This document shows positions 1-6,547 of a stretch of DNA of 64,000 nucleotides, piece after piece; positions within the stretch are counted from its first letter, which is position 1; the number at the start of each line of letters is the position of its first letter. This DNA is from Candidatus Baltobacteraceae bacterium (GTDB lineage: Bacteria > Vulcanimicrobiota > Vulcanimicrobiia > Vulcanimicrobiales > Vulcanimicrobiaceae), in the NCBI GenBank assembly GCA_036489885.1, contig DASXEW010000001.1, forward strand, positions 1 through 64,000, read 5' to 3'. Both the position numbers and the translations under genes were made by a program. Below the pieces are notes generated by a model. The model searched no databases and was not told the DNA's origin. It saw only the letters and a list, made by a program, of their open reading frames with translations.

Positions 1-289
1 CTCAGAGATCGACTATGCGGGCGCATTCAGCGCAACGATGACTTGCACGGAGAATCCGGCTGGTCAGTCACCGGGCGCAAATGCGTTCGTTGCGCAGTTC
101 ACGGGCGGTGGAACGACCTCATCGCAGACGCCTTCGAGCGCAGGCGGCTCGGTAGCGTTCAGCGTCGACTCTGGAGCGGAGACGGGAACATGTTCGGTCG
201 CGGTAAGCGATACGAACGGCAATAGCTCGACGGAAACGATCGACGTTTCGTCCAGCAGCCTAACGGTGACCGGGAAACAGCGAAACTAG
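1..289 (+). CDS. C-terminal part of a secreted Ig-like/adhesin-type protein (partial)
   Basis: The frame is open from the window edge (base 2 onward) to a TAG at 287-289, so the gene starts outside the window. The visible 95 or so residues are rich in Ser, Thr, Gly and Ala, have two Cys (CTE and CSV) and a beta-strand-like pattern ending in SLTVTG, as in bacterial Ig-like repeats. A similar composition is seen in the small lipoprotein at 10111-10533, so both may be cell-surface proteins. The role is unknown. It converges with the next gene, with 2 bases between the stops. Confidence 0.5.
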   Translation, partial: SEIDYAGAFSATMTCTENPAGQSPGANAFVAQFTGGGTTSSQTPSSAGGSVAFSVDSGAETGTCSVAVSDTNGNSSTETIDVSSSSLTVTGKQRN

Positions 290-291
290 AC

Positions 292-933
292 TCAGCCGTA
301 CAAGAACGTGAAGCCGGCCTCTTGCGCGAGTACGATCGCTGCAACGCCGGCCGGGACGAGCAGTGCGCCCGGTATGAGGTTGCGGCTAAGATCCGTGTAG
401 ACTTGCTTATCGTTGAGGCTCTGCTTGGCCGCGACGAAACGTGACATCGCGTGCAGCGCATTGTTGCAGACGATCCACGAAACGCCGCGTCGTGTCAGCG
501 TTTGAATCGACGCATCGTCCTCCGATCTTGGATTCGGGCGAAAGAACGGGTTCTGCGGCGTATGCAGCATGTCGGGAAGCCCGTCTGTCGACGCATCAAG
601 AATATCGAAGAGTTTGTACTTATCCCACATCGCATCGTTTGTTGCGGCCAGGAGTGATGAGCCGTAGAAGACGACCGCGACGTGGAGCGCTCCCGGGCCT
701 TGACCGAAGGCCGTCTCGAACGCGTTAATTCCGTTCATCGCGTGCCGTAAGGGGGCGCCGCGGTCGATCTTAACCGCGGCAATCACCTGTTTGTGTCGCG
801 AGGGCTTGTGCAGCACGCTTTCGATGGCTGGGATTTTGCTTACGCCTTGCGCGATGGCCGGTCCGGTCGCCGCAAGGAGCGCGGTCCCGGCCAAGAATGC
901 TTCACGCGTTGACTTCAGGCTCGAATTTTTCAT
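292..933 (-). CDS. Exported DsrE-family-like protein
   Basis: This 213-residue protein has an N-terminal export signal (basic MKNSSLKSTR, hydrophobic stretch, cleavage region GPAIAQG near residue 29), followed by a DsrE/F-like alpha/beta fold: HVAVVFYGSSL, a single Cys in SWIVCNNAL, and the closing PAGVAAIVLAQEAGFTFL typical of this family. DsrE proteins handle sulfur atoms or act as small-molecule or protein partners; the exported versions are uncharacterised. It starts 21 bases after the permease stop, so it is probably the last gene of an operon with the binding protein and permease, which makes a sulfur-compound role plausible but unproven. The ATG at 933 is the first start after the permease stop. 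Confidence 0.65.
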   Translation of the reverse strand: MKNSSLKSTREAFLAGTALLAATGPAIAQGVSKIPAIESVLHKPSRHKQVIAAVKIDRGAPLRHAMNGINAFETAFGQGPGALHVAVVFYGSSLLAATNDAMWDKYKLFDILDASTDGLPDMLHTPQNPFFRPNPRSEDDASIQTLTRRGVSWIVCNNALHAMSRFVAAKQSLNDKQVYTDLSRNLIPGALLVPAGVAAIVLAQEAGFTFLYG

Positions 934-954
934 GGCGGCGGCTTCGCGGCAGCC

Positions 955-1698
955 CTAGTTGAGCCCGCTAAACCGCGCGAAACGGCGTTCTGCCAGGCTC
1001 ACGATTGTAAAGAAAACGATAGCCAGCAGCGACGAAACGAAGACCGCTGCGTAAAGCCGCTCGGCGTGATAGTTGAAGGTCGACTCAATGATCAGCGCGC
1101 CCAGGCCTTTGTTCGTGCCGATCCATTCACCGACGAGCGCGCCGATGACGCTGGCTTGCGCCGCAATCCGTAAGGCCGCGAACAGATAGGGCACCGAGCG
1201 AGGCAGGCGCAGATGCCAAAAAATCTGTACGCGCGTCGCGTTCAGCGAGCGCACGAGGTCGAGTTCGCTTGCCGTTGGCGATTCGAGCCCGCGAATCATA
1301 TTGACGAGCGTCGGGAAGAAGCACACGATTGCCGCGACAACGACCTTCGGAAACATGCCCAGGCCGAAGATCAACACGACGATCGGCGCCAGCGCGAGAA
1401 TCGGTATCGTGTTGAAGAAGAGCACGATCGGGAAGTACGCCAAGCGTAGGTAGCGGTTCGCGACGAACAGGATGGCAACGACTATTGCAGCACCGTTGCC
1501 GAGCAGAAATCCGAAGAAGCTTTCCAGCGCCGTTGGAATGGTGTTGCTTGCAATGAGTTTTCGCTCGCGAACGAGATCGTCGAAGACCGCGACCGGCGCC
1601 GGCACGATGTAGTGTGGCACACCGAAGACCGTGACCACGAGCTGCCATAGGAGCAGCAGCGTGATCGCGCCGATCGCGGGGAAGAGCCACTGTTTCAA
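955..1698 (-). CDS. ABC transporter permease, SsuC/TauC type
   Basis: The protein has 247 residues and about six hydrophobic segments. The conserved EAA-type loop is visible as SLNATRVQIFWHLRLPRSVPY around residues 155-175, the signature by which the permease contacts its ATPase. This family imports sulfonates, taurine, nitrate, thiamine precursors or related compounds. It starts with TTG at 1698, and TTGA overlaps the stop of the upstream binding protein, so translation is probably coupled. No ATPase gene lies in or next to the operon, so the ATPase must be encoded elsewhere or shared with another transporter. The substrate cannot be read from the sequence. Confidence 0.85.
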   Translation of the reverse strand: MKQWLFPAIGAITLLLLWQLVVTVFGVPHYIVPAPVAVFDDLVRERKLIASNTIPTALESFFGFLLGNGAAIVVAILFVANRYLRLAYFPIVLFFNTIPILALAPIVVLIFGLGMFPKVVVAAIVCFFPTLVNMIRGLESPTASELDLVRSLNATRVQIFWHLRLPRSVPYLFAALRIAAQASVIGALVGEWIGTNKGLGALIIESTFNYHAERLYAAVFVSSLLAIVFFTIVSLAERRFARFSGLN

Positions 1699-2708
1699 CC
1701 GCGTTTTGCGCGGACCGTGTCGCGAAGGATCTTCATCGAGTAGACGTCTTCGACACGGAGTGAGTTTTTCAGAAGCCCGACCGCTGCATAGGCGCGCATT
1801 TGCGCGGCGAGCCGCTCGGGACGAAACGTTCCCCAGCCGTCGCGCGCGGTGTCTTTATCAAAGGTGAGACGCAAGACCGTGGGCATGATGCGCTTCTCGA
1901 CGCTCGAGTCTAGCTCGGGATATTCCGCCGCGGCAATATCGACGGCGTCGCTCGGGTACTGGTACGTCCAATCCCAGCCTTGTGCGAGCGCTCGAATGAA
2001 ACGAGCGAGCTGGTCGGAGCTTTTCGCGATCGCATCGTCTGTTGCGAAGTACGTATCGCCGTAGGACGGCAATCCGGCCGACTCCATCGAGAGCGAAACG
2101 AGCGGACCTGAGAAGATCGACATCTCTTTCGCGTTCGTGATCCATCCCGTAATCGCGTCGACGCGCCCGGCTGCAAGCGGCGTCATGTCGGCGCCGACGT
2201 CGGTTACGGCGACCTTCGCGGGATCGATGGCATTTTTCGCGAGGATCGCCTCGAGAACGTAGCGCGCCGTCGGTTGGATGCCGATGCGTTTGCCGATCAT
2301 GTCGTGCGGGCTGCGAATCGGATTCTTCGGCAGCGAATAGAACGCGAACGGCGCGACGCGCAAGCCGGCGGCGATGATCTTGATCGGAATCCCCGAGTTG
2401 CGCGCAAACATGACTTGTCCGGAATCGGAAAGTTGCCCGAGCTGCGCGTGCCCGCTGATGACCGGTGCGGCCGCCGTCGCGTTCGGTCCACCGGGCGAGA
2501 GCTCGACGTCGAGCCCGGCGTCGCGGAAGAACCCGCGTTTCAGCGCGACAACGTCGCCGATTTGTCCGTTACTCATCAGCCAGTCGTATTGTATGACAAC
2601 CTTCGCCGCAGCGGTCGCACGCGCGGGCAGCATCAGCGCAATACCGCAGGCGCCGGCGAGGAATCGAGAGCGTGGGAGCACGCGATCATACTTCGAGGAA
2701 GCCGGCAA
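1695..2708 (-). CDS. ABC transporter substrate-binding protein (SsuA/ThiY/NMT1-like)
   Basis: This periplasmic binding protein has 337 residues from TTG 2708, or 328 from GTG 2681, which places the signal peptide (PRSRFLAGACGIALMLPARATA) right at the N-terminus and may be the real start. The mature part shows the NMT1/SsuA pattern: QYDWLMSNGQIGDVVALKRGFF, then ELSPGG, DSGQVMFARNSG, LIGKR-like MIGKRIGIQP, and the lobe-2 GRVDAITGW. Related proteins bind sulfonates, nitrate, or pyrimidine and thiamine precursors. It is the first gene of the leftward operon with permease and DsrE-like protein. A small inverted repeat GGCAA/TTGCC (2704-2717) covers the TTG start. Confidence 0.8.
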   Translation of the reverse strand: MPASSKYDRVLPRSRFLAGACGIALMLPARATAAAKVVIQYDWLMSNGQIGDVVALKRGFFRDAGLDVELSPGGPNATAAAPVISGHAQLGQLSDSGQVMFARNSGIPIKIIAAGLRVAPFAFYSLPKNPIRSPHDMIGKRIGIQPTARYVLEAILAKNAIDPAKVAVTDVGADMTPLAAGRVDAITGWITNAKEMSIFSGPLVSLSMESAGLPSYGDTYFATDDAIAKSSDQLARFIRALAQGWDWTYQYPSDAVDIAAAEYPELDSSVEKRIMPTVLRLTFDKDTARDGWGTFRPERLAAQMRAYAAVGLLKNSLRVEDVYSMKILRDTVRAKRG

Positions 2709-2829
2709 ATTCTTGCCAACTTGTCGTGGATTAGATCGCCTTACGCGTCATTCACATGCCGACAAACGAAGCGACGTCAAGACGCCGGGCGTAGCTGACA
2801 GTTGGTCTGGAGGGCGCCTCGGGCCACTT

Positions 2830-2874
2830 GTGTCACCCTGAGCGTAGTGAGCGAAAGCGAACGCAGTCGAAGGG
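2830..2874 (+). repeat. Left 45-bp inverted repeat flanking the serpin gene
   Basis: This element begins GTGTCACCCTGAGCGTAG and ends GTCGAAGGG. Its reverse complement recurs at 4010-4054 with 42 of 45 bases identical (counted by hand). It is the CACCCTGAGCG branch of the repeat family found elsewhere in the window. It ends 10 bases before the serpin ATG, so the repeat replaces the normal promoter and ribosome-binding region. Confidence 0.85.
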
Positions 2875-2883
2875 CGCGCCGCG

Positions 2884-3985
2884 ATGCCTAAAGGCCGAGC
2901 ACCTGTCTTCGGGCTCTTGTTGTGCTTCGCGCTCGTGACTGGCGCGACTGCTTCGGCTGAGGCTCCGCGGAAGAGCTTCGCCGATGTCGTCGCGCGGCTT
3001 TATGCCGACAAGACCTTCGTTGTGTCTCCGACCAGCCTGAACGTCGTGTTGCACATTGCAAAGGATGCTTCTCGCGGGCGCACCGCTGCGGAGATTGAGC
3101 CGCTGCTTTTCGACGATGCAATGCAAGCAAGAAATGCGACGCAAGATAAGTGGCGTCAGTTTCCTCAACGGTTCCGGCGTATGGATTTCAAGACAGTTTC
3201 CAGGGTCTCGGAAATTCAACGCGCGCTTTGCGCGCAAATACGGGGGAACTGTCTCTCGGGTGAGCTTTGCGAACGGCGAAGGGCAGCAGGCCATAGGGAT
3301 GTGGATCTCACGCTTATCTAGCGGCGATCTGCGCGGATTCCCAATCGATCCTCGGACGCTCTTCGTGATCGCAAACATTCAAGTGTTCGATGGAAACTGG
3401 GCCTCACCGTTCGATTCGAAAGACACGAGGCCCGACACGTTTCACGGCCGGAATGGTGACGAAACTGCACAGATGATGTGGGGGCACGGCGTGTCGTCGT
3501 ATCGCGCCGGCAAGTTTGGAGAGGTCGCGGCGCTCGATTACAACGGACCGTACAGGCTGCTCTTGTTTCTTCCGAAAAACTCAACGGATCCACCGCTGCA
3601 GACTTTCTTGAAGCAGGAATTCGGTGGAACGTTCCAACCCTGGAAAACGTCGATCGTGTTGCCTCGACTGCATTTGAACACACCGGAGCTATTGACCCGA
3701 TCGCTCGAGGATTTGGGAATGAAGTCGGCGTTTGGAAGTGACGCTGATTTTGCACCAATGCTCGGAGCGGCCGAACACGGTTATGGATTCATGTTCCAGG
3801 ACGTCGATTTGACGTTCGACGAGCATGGTACCGTCGCCAAAGCATTAACGGAATTTCCCAGGGTTAAGGGACTGCTCCCCATGCGCCCGATTCGCTTCGA
3901 TCGTCCGTTTGCATTCGAAATCGTCCGAACCGGCGATCATCCAGTGACACTCTTCGAGGGTCAGGTACTGGACGTGCAGTCGTAG
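2884..3985 (+). pseudogene. Serpin-family protease inhibitor, frameshifted
   Basis: The gene opens in one frame with a signal peptide (PVFGLLLCFALVTGATASA) and serpin N-terminal features (FVVSPTSLNVVLHIA, GRTAAEIEPLLF), then homology jumps to the next frame somewhere in 3110-3150 and continues to 3985 with NGSGVWISRQF, FVIANIQVFDGNWASPFD, LPRLHLNTPELL, DVDLTFDEHGTVAKA and DRPFAFEI. These correspond to the serpin helix-A/strand core, the F-[N/D]-W-PF motif, and the E-x-G-T hinge before the reactive loop. About 20 residues usually found between EI..L and the SIAN-like strand also seem to be missing, so a small deletion may have caused the shift. It could be a decayed gene, a sequencing error, or, least likely, a programmed shift; no slippery run is visible. 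Inverted repeats flank it. Confidence 0.75.
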
Positions 3986-4009
3986 CTCGGCCTTGGACGA
4001 TTGAGGCGG

Positions 4010-4054
4010 CCCTTCGACTACGTTCGCTGCCGCTCACTACGCTCAGGGTGACAC
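4010..4054 (-). repeat. Right 45-bp inverted repeat flanking the serpin gene
   Basis: This is the reverse-complement partner of 2830-2874, starting 24 bases after the serpin stop codon at 3985. The three mismatches are clustered, AA/GC in the centre and one C/T. Together the pair encloses 1.2 kb containing only the serpin gene. Confidence 0.85.
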
Positions 4055-4093
4055 AGGGGAGGGTTCCCCTTCCATCATTTTACAGGCGATAGG

Positions 4094-4123
4094 TTGACAG
4101 CCACCCGGGCCGTGGGGTAAGGT
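4094..4123 (+). promoter_or_regulatory. Promoter of the leu/ilv operon
   Basis: A perfect -35 box TTGACA (4094-4099) is followed after 18 bases by TAAGGT (4118-4123), a fair -10 box. Transcription would start near 4129-4131, only 2-4 bases before the leader-peptide ATG at 4133, and no Shine-Dalgarno sequence precedes that ATG, so the leader message would be nearly leaderless. Confidence 0.6.
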
Positions 4124-4132
4124 CGGCTGTAC

Positions 4133-4189
4133 ATGAGAAACCGCGCTATCGGCCTCATCCTCGTCCTTACGGGTTCGTCTACGACGTAG
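4133..4189 (+). CDS. Branched-chain amino-acid leader peptide of the leu operon
   Basis: This 18-codon frame encodes MRNRAIGLILVLTGSSTT and stops with TAG at 4187-4189. Codons 6 to 12 read Ile-Gly-Leu-Ile-Leu-Val-Leu, followed by Thr, so six of seven consecutive codons require Ile, Leu or Val. It sits between a promoter and a factor-independent terminator ahead of leuA. In known attenuators (E. coli leuL, ilvL) ribosomes stall at such codons when the charged tRNA is scarce. The peptide is inferred to be a control device with no function of its own. There is no Shine-Dalgarno sequence; initiation from the 5' end of the transcript is the simplest reading. Confidence 0.75.
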   Translation: MRNRAIGLILVLTGSSTT

Positions 4190-4245
4190 CCGCTAAGCGA
4201 CGTTTGCCTTCACAGGCCCTTCGCCCAGCGGCGAGGGGTTTTTGT
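4189..4245 (+). terminator. Attenuator: antiterminator strand plus factor-independent terminator
   Basis: The terminator stem is CCCTTCGCC (4217-4225) with GGCGAGGGG (4230-4238), nine pairs with one G-U, loop CAGC, followed by TTTTTGTTTT. An exclusive alternative is visible: GCCGCT (4189-4194) pairs perfectly with AGCGGC (4227-4232), which would remove the loop and the start of the 3' arm. GCCGCT begins at the last base of the leader stop codon, so a ribosome that reaches the stop would cover it and allow termination, whereas a ribosome stalled at the Ile/Leu/Val codons about 20-40 bases upstream would leave it free and allow read-through into leuA. This is the textbook attenuation geometry; the pairing was found by eye and not folded. 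Confidence 0.7.
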
Positions 4246-4268
4246 TTTATAGGGAGCTGCGAACGACC

Positions 4269-5525
4269 ATGGACCGCGTGATCATATTCGACACGACCCT
4301 GCGCGACGGCGAACAATCGCCGGGTGCGGCGATGACCCCATCCGCACGACTTCGGATTGCGCAGATGCTCGCGGATGCGAAAGTCGACGTGATCGAAGCG
4401 GGCTTCCCCGCAGCCTCGCCGATCGTCGTGCAGAGTGTTGCAGAGATCGCCCGGCATGTCCGGGGCGCCTCGGTTGCGGCACTTGCACGGACGACGCCCG
4501 GCGACGTCGACGCCGCGTGGGAAGCGCTCAAAGATGCAGAAGCTCCGCGCATCCACACGTTCCTCGCGACCTCGAACCTGCATCTCGAACACAAGCTGCG
4601 CATCTCGCACGATCAGGCCGTCGAGGCGACGGCCGAAGCCGTACGGCGCGCTAAGAAATATTGCTCGGACGTCGAGTTTTCGGCGGAAGACGCCACACGC
4701 TCGAACTGGGATTTCCTCGTTCGCATCTTTTCGGCCGCGATCAAAGCCGGCGCAACGACGATCAGCTTCCCCGATACGGTCGGTTATACGATGCCGCAAG
4801 AGTATGCCGCGTTGACGAGCTATCTGCTCGAACGCGTGGAGGGAATCGAGAACGCGGTGATCAGCGTTCACACGCACGACGATCTCGGCTTCGCCGTTGC
4901 AAACGCTCTCTCGGCAGTGCAAGCCGGAGCGCGTCAAATCGAGTGCACGATCAACGGAATCGGTGAGCGCGCCGGAAATTGCTCGCTCGAAGAAGTCGTC
5001 GTCGGCATGCGAGTCCGTAAGGACATCTACAACGTCGACACACGCTTCGACACGAGTGCGCTGCAAAAGATCTCGCAGCAGGTCGCTCGCGCCACGCGCA
5101 TGCCGGTGCAAAAGAACAAGGCCATCGTCGGTGCGCACGCCTTCATGCACGAATCGGGGATTCACCAAGACGGTATTCTCAAGCACAAAGGCACGTATGA
5201 GATCATCGAGCCGAGCTCGGTCGGCGTCGAGCAAACGAAATTCTCGATCTCGCGCAACTCCGGGAAGCACGCCGTGCTGGCACGCGTGCGCGACATCGGG
5301 TTCGTCTTCGACCGCGCTGCCGAGACGAAATTCTTGGACGCCTTCGGCAAGCTCGCGCAGACCCGGAGAGTCGTCTCCGACGGCGAATTGGTGCGGCTCG
5401 CACAGGAAGCCACCGGGGCATCGCTCATTCGGCCGCCTGGTCGCTTAGAGGAAATCCCGGCGTCCGGCGATCACCATGCGGGTCGTGAATTCGCGAGCAA
5501 CGCGATCATGACGAGCTTTACCTAA
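4269..5525 (+). CDS. leuA: 2-isopropylmalate synthase lacking the C-terminal regulatory domain
   Basis: LeuA condenses 2[14 protein letters not shown] with acetyl-CoA in the first committed step of leucine synthesis. The 418 residues show DTTLRDGEQSPG (8-19), HTHDDLG near 201 with the metal-binding His residues, NGIGERAGNCSLEEV near 229, and HESGIHQDGILKH in the linker. The start is ATG 4269, with AGGGAG 12 bases upstream; an in-frame TTG at 4242 lies inside the attenuator and is unlikely. Bacterial LeuA is usually about 510 residues with a LeuA_dimer domain that binds leucine. Here the protein ends about 30 residues after the second subdomain (NAIMTSFT) and ilvC starts 8 bases later, so that domain is absent, not shifted out of frame. 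A homocitrate- or citramalate-type activity is possible, but the operon argues for LeuA. Confidence 0.9.
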   Translation: MDRVIIFDTTLRDGEQSPGAAMTPSARLRIAQMLADAKVDVIEAGFPAASPIVVQSVAEIARHVRGASVAALARTTPGDVDAAWEALKDAEAPRIHTFLATSNLHLEHKLRISHDQAVEATAEAVRRAKKYCSDVEFSAEDATRSNWDFLVRIFSAAIKAGATTISFPDTVGYTMPQEYAALTSYLLERVEGIENAVISVHTHDDLGFAVANALSAVQAGARQIECTINGIGERAGNCSLEEVVVGMRVRKDIYNVDTRFDTSALQKISQQVARATRMPVQKNKAIVGAHAFMHESGIHQDGILKHKGTYEIIEPSSVGVEQTKFSISRNSGKHAVLARVRDIGFVFDRAAETKFLDAFGKLAQTRRVVSDGELVRLAQEATGASLIRPPGRLEEIPASGDHHAGREFASNAIMTSFT

Positions 5526-5533
5526 GGGGAATC

Positions 5534-6547
5534 ATGCAAGCCTATTACGATAAAGACGCCGATTCGAGCGTTCTTGAAAAAAAGCGCATTGCCGTTATCG
5601 GTTACGGCAGCCAAGGGAACGCGCAGGCGCGCTGTCTTGCAGACTCAGGGCTCGACGTCGTCGTCGGACTTCGCGAGGGTTCGTCATCGTCTGATACGGT
5701 GAAAGGCCACGGCTTGGCCGCGAAGAGCATTCCCGACGCGGTCCGCGGCGCGGATGTTGTGATGATCCTCATCCCCGATGAGGAGCAAGCGGTGATCTAC
5801 GCGCGCGATATCGCGCCGAATCTCAAAGACGGCGTGTATCTCGGATTCTCGCACGGCTTCGCGATTCGTTTCGGAACGATTGTCCCCAAGACAAACGTGA
5901 ACGTGTTCATGGTGGCCCCCAAAGCACCGGGACGGCTCGTGCGCTCGGAGTACGAAGCAGGTCGCGGCACGCCTTCGCTGATCGCGGTCCATCAAGACCC
6001 CGCGAAAAACACGCGCGCGATCGCACTCGCGTACGCCGTCGCGATTGGTGCCGGCAAAGCCGGCATCATCGAGACGACATTCTCGGAAGAGACCGAAACC
6101 GATCTGTTCGGCGAGCAAGCCGTGCTGTGCGGCGGAGTCTCGGAGCTGATCCACGCGGGATTCGAAACGCTCGTCGAAGCCGGCTACGCGCCGGAGATGG
6201 CGTACTTCGAGTGCTGCCACGAGATGAAGCTGATCGTCGACCTCATCTACGAACGCGGCATCGAAGGCATGCGCAACGGCGTGAGCAACACGGCAAAGTA
6301 CGGTGATTATACGCGCGGGACGCGCATCATCACCGAAGAGTCGCGCAAAGCAATGCGCAAGATGCTTGAAGAGATTCGCAGCGGCGCGTTCGCGCAGGAG
6401 TGGGTCGCCGAGCATGCGGCCGGCAAACCTCGCTTCGATGAATTTCGCAAGAAGGGGCACGCCCATCCGATCGAATCGATCGGACGCCGTCTGCGTGCGA
6501 TGATGCCGTGGATGCCGAAAGAAAAGGAGCCCGCCTCGGTTTCCTAA
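5534..6547 (+). CDS. ilvC: Ketol-acid reductoisomerase, class I
   Basis: This enzyme rearranges and reduces acetolactate or acetohydroxybutyrate with NADPH in valine, leucine and isoleucine synthesis. The 337 residues carry the nucleotide motif GYGSQG (23-28), VAPKAPGRLVRSEY, and the two acidic metal clusters ETDLFGEQAVL near 188 and FECCHEMKLIVDLIYERG near 225. The length is that of class I enzymes. AAGGGGA ends 4 bases before the ATG and serves as its ribosome-binding site. The stop TAA overlaps the leuC ATG by one base (TAATG), so translation is coupled. Control is expected to come from the attenuator ahead of leuA. Confidence 0.97.
   Translation: MQAYYDKDADSSVLEKKRIAVIGYGSQGNAQARCLADSGLDVVVGLREGSSSSDTVKGHGLAAKSIPDAVRGADVVMILIPDEEQAVIYARDIAPNLKDGVYLGFSHGFAIRFGTIVPKTNVNVFMVAPKAPGRLVRSEYEAGRGTPSLIAVHQDPAKNTRAIALAYAVAIGAGKAGIIETTFSEETETDLFGEQAVLCGGVSELIHAGFETLVEAGYAPEMAYFECCHEMKLIVDLIYERGIEGMRNGVSNTAKYGDYTRGTRIITEESRKAMRKMLEEIRSGAFAQEWVAEHAAGKPRFDEFRKKGHAHPIESIGRRLRAMMPWMPKEKEPASVS

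Noticed and set aside
3056-3160. An independent start for the serpin main frame at ATG 3056
   Set aside because: The first 30 residues from it are Arg-rich and do not match serpins; the true N-terminus with signal peptide is in the other frame at 2884.
2830-4054. Insertion sequence with inverted ends
   Set aside because: The repeats enclose a serpin gene only; there is no transposase and no obvious target duplication.
4179-5270. Long open frame antisense to leuA (about 360 codons)
   Set aside because: It mirrors the codon structure of leuA, is very Arg/Asp-rich, and has no domain or ribosome-binding site. The same holds for long antisense frames over ilvC, leuC and the hydroxy-acid oxidase gene (49334-50524).
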